The position numbers were made by a program, and so were the translations under genes. The notes under the pieces are model-generated. The model had not been told where the DNA came from, did not search any database, and saw only the letters and a list, made by a program, of their open reading frames with translations. From Thelonectria olida (taxonomy: Eukaryota; Ascomycota; Sordariomycetes; Hypocreales; Nectriaceae), in NCBI GenBank assembly GCA_020736575.1, contig JAGPYM010000009.1, forward strand, positions 1 to 64,000: DNA of 64,000 bases. The letters are read 5' to 3'. Position 1 is the first letter of the stretch. The number at the start of each line of letters is the position of its first letter. This document shows positions 56,797 to 64,000 of this stretch, in pieces.

Positions 56797-57951
56797 ATGA
56801 AACCCTTCTCACTCTTCTCTCTTGCCCTCGCCGGCGCCACCGCAGCCAGCCCCAACGGCCTCTCGAAAAAATGCACTCCCCTCAAAGGTGAAGTTGGCGC
56901 CGTCTTTGCCATGACCAACGTCGCCGCCGACAACAAAGTCATCGCCTTCTCGCGCAACGCGAACGGAGTCCTGGCCCAGGTCGGCGCCTATTCCACCGGC
57001 GGTCGCGGCCAGGGCGTCGACTTTGACACCCAGGGCGGTCTCCGGCTCAACGCCGACCACAGCTTCCTCTACGCCGTCAGCCCTGCCAACGATCTGGTCA
57101 CTGTCTTCTCCGTCAAGGGCTCGTGCCTCTGCAGGGTCCAGACAATCTACGGCGGTGACCAGCCCCTTAGCATCTCGCTCAGCAAGAACGGATACGCCTA
57201 TGTTCTTACCGGCTCGGTGGCTTCGACTGGTATCTTGGGCTTTAAGATCGACGAGAACGACGGCACTCTCAGCCCTTTGACAAACGAGACTATTCCTCTT
57301 AGCAGCCCTATCGGCGTGCCTGGTGTCGTTGTCTTCGCTCCGGATGGCCGATCGCTCGTCGTCACCAACAAGGTCGGCAGCACCCTGGATGTCTTTGCCG
57401 TCGGAGAGGACGGACATGCTTCCTCTGGGCCCATGACAACCATCGCATCAAGCGGCGTTCGGCCTTTCGCCGCCACATTCAACAACGGAAGTATTCTCTA
57501 CGTCGTCGAGTCCGGCCTCCCTTCGTTGAAGAACAGTGCTCTATCGACGTACCGCCTCAACAACGGTAACGCTCCAAGTCTAACTGCTCTGACGAAGTCG
57601 GAAAGGAATGAGCAGACAGACAGCTGCTGGGTCATTGTGACCCCGGACGAGATGTATGCGTACACGGCCAACTTTGTTTCCGGTTCCATCTCCAGCTACC
57701 GGCTCGCTGCTAACGGAACTGCGTCTCTCATCGATGGTGCTGCAGCTTTGCCAGGCGGCAAGGATAGTCAGCCGGTGGACTTGGCTCTCAGCAGTGATGG
57801 GAACTACCTGTACAACTTGCTCCGAGGCGCGGGTGCTGTTGCGGGCTACAAGATCCAGTCTGATGGGTCGTTGAAGCTGGTTGGAGAACTGTTTGGGAAA
57901 AATCAGGGCCTTCCCGCTTTTGACGGAGCTTCTGGACTTGCGGCCTTTTGA
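56797..57951 (+). CDS. Secreted lactonase-type beta-propeller protein
   Basis: A single exon of 384 aa. A signal peptide spans about residues 1-17 (MKPFSLFSLALAGATAA). The rest is a repeated beta-blade pattern typical of the 6-phosphogluconolactonase / 3-carboxymuconate-cyclase family: GLRLNADHSFLYAVSPANDLVTVFSV, GDQPLSISLSKNGYAYVLT, GVPGVVVFAPDGRSLVVTNK, GVRPFAATF and QPVDLALSSDGNYLYNLL. One blade contains SCWVIVTPDEMYAYTAN. Secreted fungal members are abundant and mostly uncharacterised; lactonase activity is inferred only from the family. Strong GC-rich codon use and an intact frame support a functional gene. Confidence 0.88.
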   Translation: MKPFSLFSLALAGATAASPNGLSKKCTPLKGEVGAVFAMTNVAADNKVIAFSRNANGVLAQVGAYSTGGRGQGVDFDTQGGLRLNADHSFLYAVSPANDLVTVFSVKGSCLCRVQTIYGGDQPLSISLSKNGYAYVLTGSVASTGILGFKIDENDGTLSPLTNETIPLSSPIGVPGVVVFAPDGRSLVVTNKVGSTLDVFAVGEDGHASSGPMTTIASSGVRPFAATFNNGSILYVVESGLPSLKNSALSTYRLNNGNAPSLTALTKSERNEQTDSCWVIVTPDEMYAYTANFVSGSISSYRLAANGTASLIDGAAALPGGKDSQPVDLALSSDGNYLYNLLRGAGAVAGYKIQSDGSLKLVGELFGKNQGLPAFDGASGLAAF

Positions 57952-58002
57952 GATGGGAACCGAGGTCCAGTCTCTCTGGTGTGCAGTCTTTGCAACATTC
58001 AT

Positions 58003-58824
58003 CTATCTTCTCTTCAACTTATGTAACTTGATTGTGTCCGATTTTGACAAAAAGAAGTTTATTCCAACAGCTAGCCAAATCCGCTGATAACCATTACCCA
58101 CACTTCCTGCCATCTCAAAGCTGTGAAATTCAGCCACAAGTCCCATGCCCGTGAGAAGACTAGGAGTGGGCATGGCTCCAAAGTCGATTTGGAGTGTGAT
58201 GTCGTTAAACCTCAGAGTGCGAATACAGACCCCTGAATCTAGATTCCACAACTTGATGGTCTTATCTGCGACACATGAAGCAAGGTATGGGATGTTTCCA
58301 AGTTTGAAGTAGTCGAGGGACACTACCTTCATGGCCAGTGAGCTTTTGGATGCTAGGAGCGGCGCCCAGGATCAGTATCTCCCTGTGAGACAGCCCCGCA
58401 GCCAGCGTTAATCTATCCTCGAGAAACACTATGGCTTCAATGGTACAGTACTCGTTATGGATGTCCATTACGTGGAGAAGTTCACCCGTTTCGCAGTTCG
58501 AAATGGCACTAAGTTGGATGGTAGCCGAGGCGAGGACAGTGTCGTCCCTCGAGAAGGCAACTCTGATCAAATTGCCGGCATTGCATCGGAGCTTATTGAG
58601 GCATAAACCTGTTGTTGTGCTCCAGATGTTGATGTTATCGTCCATAGATACTGCCAGCAGCTGCCTATCCATGGACAATTCAAAGGACTTATCATTGGAG
58701 AGGTAGCCATCATTGAGGACCAAGTGGCCATTACCTTGGAGTGTCCACACATGGATAATATCTCGTCTCGCTGTGCCTGTTTAGAACAATGCCAGTTTTT
58801 GGTTGTCGCCTGACAGTGCGACAT
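58003..58824 (-). pseudogene. WD40-repeat relic of a NACHT/WD40-type gene
   Basis: The minus strand carries at least four WD40-like units: HVALSGDNQKLALF followed by a stop near 58790, LSMDRQLLAVSMDDNINIWSTTTG, VAFSRDDTVLASATI, and YLASCVADKTIKLWNLDSG. Between the LTGHEGSV strand and the last unit (near 58320) the frame shifts by one. No ATG precedes the repeats and no NACHT domain is found upstream. These lesions make it a relic of the C-terminal sensor part of an NLR-like protein, or of another WD40 protein. Confidence 0.75.
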
Positions 58825-59252
58825 GATTGCGCCGTCCTACATACCCCTTAGAAGTGTTGATGTCAACTTGTCGAGCCTCAACCTCCTGGCTCTTGCTGGA
58901 TGAGTGATTTCTTACCTCGCATCTACGGCCCGCAAATCACATGACGAATACATCTGCCCAACTACATGGTCTTATCACGATTGTGGCTTGAAGCTGGGCC
59001 TCGGTATTCCACACGCATGTTATAACTAAGCTAGTAGCCCAGCAGTAGGTGCCGACGCATACCAAAGATGCGTGTCCACTTTACCGCCCGTGATTACGCA
59101 GTCAGGCCACATAGAATTCCCATTATAGAATCTCTTCACGAGAATCAAGAATCTAGCAGTGTTTGTATGTAACTGAGCTCCCAGTGGGTGGTCAAGCAAC
59201 CAGCTGAGCCTCATCCGGAGGGTGCCGGACATCCCATCTTGAGAATCTGTGT
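58825..59252. other. Intergenic, nothing recognised
   Basis: No WD40 or NACHT sequence could be read in this interval, and there is no other gene. Confidence 0.55.
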
Positions 59253-61356
59253 CTAACCAATCCACTGCATCCATTCAGGATTGTCTGCAATGCCCAAGTC
59301 TCGCCTTCTCTTTTCCGTAGCGGAATCTCCGTAAATCTCCGCGTCAGTAATCTCCCTGGCGCTCCTGTTGATCTCGTCCAAGTCCGCATGCCTCTGGTCC
59401 CAGCTTCCGTACTTCCCAGGACTGCCGATATATCGGGTCCCTCCTTCGCCCTCTGATTGGTAATTGTCAGTGCTGTTTCGGTACTTCTGGCCAAGAGCTC
59501 CGGTCTCGGGCAAAGCTGGATAAAACGGCCTTTCGTTCCCAATGTCCTGGATCTGCAGACACTCTTTGAAAGCGACTCGCGGAAAACCAGCAAAGAAGTC
59601 GTCGTACTTTCGCTTCATGGCTTGCTTCAAAGACAAGATTTCGTCCTTGCAGTTCCCAGGCTGGAGGAGGGTCCAAGGTTGGCGACAAGTGCCTTGAGCG
59701 CAAGACTTGGTGACGAGAAGAATCGCGTTCAAGCGGTCAATGAGTCGAGATGTCTCTTTTGACGCGCCGACGGCTAAATTATCCAACTCATAAGGATCCT
59801 TGGCCGTATTGTACAACTCCGTCTCTCCAGTGCACCAGTACGAGTACAGCCACGACTCGTCTTCGCCGACGATGCGAAGAGACTTGTAGCTGTTATTTCT
59901 AAACGGGATGCCCAACTCGGCTCCGTTTGGAGCTTCGATGATGCAGAGACCCCAGAACTCAACGTTCAGCGTCTCTTTAGCATTGCCGCCGCCACTACCC
60001 TTGCCCGTTGAAGACAGGGGGTGGTGCCACTGATCTAACAGGCTCTGCCCATCGAGTTGTTCAGGCCACTCCTTCTTGGAAACGCCCGCAATATCGAGAA
60101 ACGTCGGCGCAAGATCGAGGTGCGCGCCGGGGATCTTAGACGTGATACCAGCTGGTACGTCTGGCCCGCGGACAACGAAGGGGAGGTTGGTGTCTTCTGC
60201 GTAGAAAAGGGCCTTGCCAGCGGGAATTCTGTGGTTCCCGATATGGTAGCCATTATCAGTCGTGAAGATGAAATGGGTATTTTCCATGGCTCCCTTTTCC
60301 TCAAGGAGGGCGATAACATCCTCCATCATCTCGTCAACGCCTTGCAAGGCGCGAATACGTTGGCGATAGCTGTGATCGGCGTAGGCCTCGACCGAGTCGT
60401 TCATCAGTGGGAGGGTCGACAACCAGCTTCCTTTGTTCTTCTGGTACTTGTCGGCTGGGTTCCAATTTCGCCCTCTTGGGGCTGTCACATTCGCAAAGTC
60501 TTCAGCATGGCGAGATAGAGGAATTGACTGGTACTTGTCGTTTTGAACGTGAGGAGTGGATGGGGCCAAGACTAAAAGGAAGGGGTCGTCCTGCGAGGTG
60601 AGATGCTCCACGCGATCAAGCCTGGAGGAGTTTCTTTAGTATCTGGCACGGCCAGAGACTGGGTATGTTTGGGTGCGGACTTACGCCTTGGCGCGGATTA
60701 CGTCTGATTGATGATATCCTTCGTAGTAGATGGGCCGCTGGCCGTTCAAGGACATGACGGGCGTATTGAAGACGTAGGTATAAGGATCAACCTTATGTCA
60801 AGGTCAGAGAGTTACTTGAGTTCCTTCTTTAGGTATAACTCACGAGCGCATCCACATGATCCCAGCCCTTTGGCGTGATGTTGTAGTTCTTTTGGCTGTA
60901 TCCGTTCAAGAACTTGCCAATATCTGAGACATGGTCAGTAACTGTGTAACAAAGCCCAGAAGAGCGCGGGTTTTGCTTACACTCAACTCGATAGCCAGCC
61001 TTTTTCATCCAGAAGGGCAAATAATCGGTATCCTGTCCGCTAATAACAAATTTGTCATAGTTCCCACCCGGGGCATTGACATGCGTCACGTTGGTGTTGT
61101 GAACCATTTGTCCGCGCAGCAGAGACGTGCGACTGGGGCAGCAATTGGCCGTAGTAGCATAGTGGTTTATGAACTCGGTACCCTTGGCCTTTACTTCGCG
61201 TTGCAGCACATATTGATAGTCGGTTGAGCCAAGTCGACGATCCTGGTCGTCGGTCATGACCAAGATGATGTTGGCTGATTTCTTGGGGTTCCGTTTGGCA
61301 AGCCCCGTAGCTGCAAGAGCCAGGGTGAGGGTAGAGAGTAGCGCAGCACTATACAT
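59253..61356 (-). CDS. Secreted sulfatase (arylsulfatase family)
   Basis: Four exons, 61356-60981, 60923-60844, 60791-60685 and 60621-59253, join in frame to 643 aa. A signal peptide spans about residues 1-20. The metal-binding ILVMTDDQD (D36, D37) and the sulfatase signature C72-C-P-S-R76 are present; Cys72 is the residue converted to formylglycine in Cys-type sulfatases. Further landmarks are STPHVQND and FTTDNGYHIGNHRIPAGK, which supplies the second metal-ligand set and an active-site Lys. The C-terminal 200 residues hold several cysteines. It would hydrolyse sulfate esters outside the cell. The gene appears complete and the splice junctions are phase-consistent. Confidence 0.93.
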
Positions 61357-62682
61357 TGTATTGAGGGCGGTGTATCATTAGCACTAGATGCCATAGCATG
61401 GAAGCCCCGTCTACAGAGGTAAACCAGCTACTCCTTTTATACATTTCCGTGCTCATCTGCCGGGGCTCTTTCTCAATGGGCTTAACCTTTTCCCCAACAC
61501 CTTGTCAGTGAGCCCATACAACGAGCTATTTTTTGCTCAATTCACCATGAAGTTGCGCCATACTTGATGGCGAGGGTTGTTTGTGGGGAGTCCAGAGAAC
61601 CGATTTCGGTAGTCGGGCCTCCTTGTCTCCCCGAGGGTTCAACTTCAAGTAGCAAGACGAGGGGTCTTGCAAATCATGGCCTTTTCTATTTAATCCGCCT
61701 GGGAAATAAAGCAGCGAAGTCTAATTACCCGACTCTGATGACCAGATCCAGGGTTCCCGCGTTCGGGCCAAACCATCTCTGAATAGATGCACCAATGAGA
61801 TGGGGTTGTCCTCGGAGAATCCGGTACTCGGCGATCCTGGGACGAGCTCCGGGGAGCAGTGTCATGGACAGAAGGCGAAGATGAATGAGGGGAAGAAGCC
61901 AAGTTGGAAAGCCGGCTTTGGGGGGTTGGTCAGTCGCTTACATACACCCGAGTTACATCGTCGGCATGGCTTGAGTCTGGCGAAGCTTTTCGGCTGTCGG
62001 GTTAGCAGGGCACCTATTGGCTGCAATCCATATCCTGTCTTCAAACGGCTCTGAGGTGAAGCTAACCCGAAGATTTCGAATCGTATCAGTAGGCGGTCAC
62101 TATTCCGTTCATCTACGCCACTTCTTCAGCCCGGAGGCCACTGTCGTGTCCTTCCGAAGCTCAGCCTAGGATTGAAGATACAGGTACAAGCTGTACCCTA
62201 ACATGGAAATATTATATTCTGAACGTCTTCAACACGGTTCAGACAAGTAGGATCGTGCTATTACATTTTGATCCGTGGAGCAATCGGGTCTAAGGCGATA
62301 GCAGATCATGACTGCTAAGCATGTCTTAACAAGCCATCTCACAATCTCATTGCAAGGCAGAAATGCCAAAAAAAAAAGGGGGGAAGTGCGAGACTGTGTG
62401 GTTGCACATTACAATTGAGGCTTCGCCCCCAAGGGAGTAAAATAACAGAACCTGCAGGCAGCCAGACGAATCATGTCCCCCAAATGCCCCCCAGACCGTT
62501 CTCGTGACCCTCTTAACCGCCGAGCATTACCTATGAGACCTTTTACAATGGTGGTCCAGCCTCTCTCAAAACTGCAGACTCTCGGATGGAGGAATTGCTT
62601 CGCGACAAGAGAGCAGAAGGGCTACAGTCCTATGTGTCCTATCACAGACTCACCGTAGGTTCTGATAATAGGTACGCTAGGT
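61357..62682. other. Intergenic, possible lost NACHT region
   Basis: About 1.3 kb without a supportable gene. If the ankyrin protein beginning at 62683 derives from a NACHT-ankyrin gene, its P-loop part should lie upstream here, but no Walker motifs were seen. A run of A followed by G occurs at about 62369-62384. Confidence 0.45.
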
Positions 62683-63702
62683 ATGAGCGTAGGCGACATG
62701 TCACAGTCTATTTATGGCCTCGGCGGCACATCGCAGTCCATTTTTGACCTTGACTTGGAGGATGACGATGACTTCAAGAGGCGTCTCAGAACTTGGTGTG
62801 GGTTGTTCGTCTCAATCCACCAGGGCAAGATTTATTTGCTTCATCAAACAGCTCGCGAGTTTCTCCTCGCAGACTCAGCCTTGCCAACAGCTGTCTCTTC
62901 AGAGCTGAAGTGGCATCGCTCCATCACTACTCAAGACGCACACGCAACTCTTGCCGAGCTCTGCGTGCTCTATCTAAACCTTTTCAACTCCAATCTTGGC
63001 CTATCAGGAGGTGTTAATGGGGAAGCCGGCCACTCCTTCGATAGACAGGCCTTCTTAGAGTACTCGGCTCAAAATTGGGGTACACACTTCCGCGAGGCTG
63101 ATATCGTCGAGCACGCCACTATAACACCTTTCACTTTGAGTATTTGTGATCCGGCCTCTAGAAGCTACTCAGCATGGTTTGAAGTATATTGGAAAACCCA
63201 ATTTCGGCCATTTCCTCAGGATCTTACGAATCTTATGGCAGCGTCTTACTATGGCCATCGTGCCGTCGTCAACCTACTCATCGAGAAGGGCGCCCACATC
63301 GAGGCGAAGGACATGAGCTACGGTCAGACGCCGCTAATGTGGGCCGTCGAAGGGGAACATGAGACTGTCATCAAGCTGCTGCTGGAGAAGGGCGCCGACA
63401 TCGAGGTGAAGGACGATGCTGGTCAGACGTCGGTATCTGGGGCAGCCGTACGGGGGCATGAGACTGCGGTCAAGCTGCTGCTCGAGAATGGCGCCGACAT
63501 TGAGGCGACGGACCATTTTGGTCATACGCCGCTAATTTTGGCCGCCTCTCAGGGGCATGAGACTACGGTCAAGCTACTGCTCGAGAAGGGCGCTGACATT
63601 AATGCAAGGGATATCGGATGTTGCACACCACTATCGTGGGCTACTAATAGGGGACATGGGGCTGTTGCTAAGCTTCTGCTCGAGAAGGGTGCTGATTCCT
63701 AG
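62683..63702 (+). CDS. Ankyrin-repeat protein, probable truncated NACHT-ankyrin receptor
   Basis: A single open frame of 339 aa from an ATG. Residues about 35-70 contain RTWCGLFVSIHQGKIYLLHQ followed by TAREFLL, the winged-helix-like segment that normally follows the NACHT ATPase in fungal NLR-like proteins. FLEYSAQNWGTHF is another landmark of that region. Five ankyrin repeats follow from about residue 185, four of them ending in close variants of KLLLEKGADIE. The NACHT domain itself is absent upstream. The stop at 63700 falls in the middle of a repeat after LLLEKGADS, so the C-terminus is also short. It is probably a truncated gene or a pseudogene in formation; expression is unknown. Confidence 0.7.
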   Translation: MSVGDMSQSIYGLGGTSQSIFDLDLEDDDDFKRRLRTWCGLFVSIHQGKIYLLHQTAREFLLADSALPTAVSSELKWHRSITTQDAHATLAELCVLYLNLFNSNLGLSGGVNGEAGHSFDRQAFLEYSAQNWGTHFREADIVEHATITPFTLSICDPASRSYSAWFEVYWKTQFRPFPQDLTNLMAASYYGHRAVVNLLIEKGAHIEAKDMSYGQTPLMWAVEGEHETVIKLLLEKGADIEVKDDAGQTSVSGAAVRGHETAVKLLLENGADIEATDHFGHTPLILAASQGHETTVKLLLEKGADINARDIGCCTPLSWATNRGHGAVAKLLLEKGADS

Positions 63703-64000
63703 GTAAAGGATTAATGAGGGCGGCATCTAACCGCAGGAGCCAACAAATAAGTGCCATGAGGAAGAGGTTACTTGCACTGGGTTTATCATTTACTACTGTA
63801 AGAGATTAGTAATTGATCTAGTGTATTGGATAATGGATCCTTGACTGTCCCGCACGAATCTCTCCCTGAAGAAATAGAAGAATGCAACGGCCTTCCTAAG
63901 CAGCACCTACAGCGTCTACTAACTCAAAGACCAACTTCCATACATCCCCCAGCCGGGTATTGTCTCCCGCAAGCCCTCCATGAACAACAACGTCATCCCC
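63703..64000. other. Window end, nothing firmly recognised
   Basis: A plus-strand frame is open from about 63840 to the window edge without an ATG; it may be coding, but too little is visible to say. Confidence 0.35.

Overview
The window looks like nuclear DNA of a filamentous ascomycete, most likely a Sordariomycete-type Pezizomycotina. Short phase-consistent introns (about 43-115 nt) interrupt most genes. The gene content is typical of that group: HET-domain, LaeA-like, fructosyl-amino-acid oxidase, OPT, DUF3176-like, late-sexual-development and NACHT-type ankyrin/WD40 sequences. The repeats carry the signature of repeat-induced point mutation (RIP): C:G to T:A decay into TA-rich DNA. All calls come from reading the sequence; no database search was run.

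Layout. Positions 1-9475 are an AT desert of RIP-destroyed repeats, including a recognisable Ty1/copia-type gag remnant on the minus strand, a GC-richer LTR-like island, a 22-base C tract and a family of inverted and direct repeats. Positions 9910-25500 hold a charged low-complexity protein, dipeptidyl peptidase III, a small RIP patch, a divergent HET-domain / von Willebrand A pair, a CorA-like membrane protein and a Ser/Pro-rich hypothetical protein. Positions 26289-35575 hold two large fungal-specific membrane proteins, a secreted ferritin-like late-sexual-development protein and a zinc alcohol dehydrogenase. Positions 36551-42136 hold a broken HET gene, a DUF3632-like protein with a pentapeptide minisatellite, a charged hypothetical protein and an alpha/beta hydrolase.

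Positions 43285-56169 are the most coherent block: LaeA-like methyltransferase, OPT oligopeptide transporter, divergent fructosyl-amino-acid oxidase ending in a peroxisomal-type tripeptide, C2H2/fungal_trans regulator, MDR oxidoreductase (its 3' end overlaps the regulator), NTF2-like protein and glutathione S-transferase. A reasonable inference is a locally regulated module for taking up and oxidising glycated peptides or amino acids, or a small metabolite cluster without a backbone synthase. The window ends with a secreted lactonase-type beta-propeller, a WD40 pseudogene, a secreted sulfatase and an ankyrin protein that looks like the C-terminal half of a NACHT-ankyrin receptor.

Two themes stand out. 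Allorecognition/NLR-type genes are scattered through the window, one intact and three broken or truncated. Two neighbouring genes each need a GC-AG intron. Exon boundaries were worked out by hand from reading frame, splice signals and family similarity; the coding sums are multiples of three wherever a protein length is stated.
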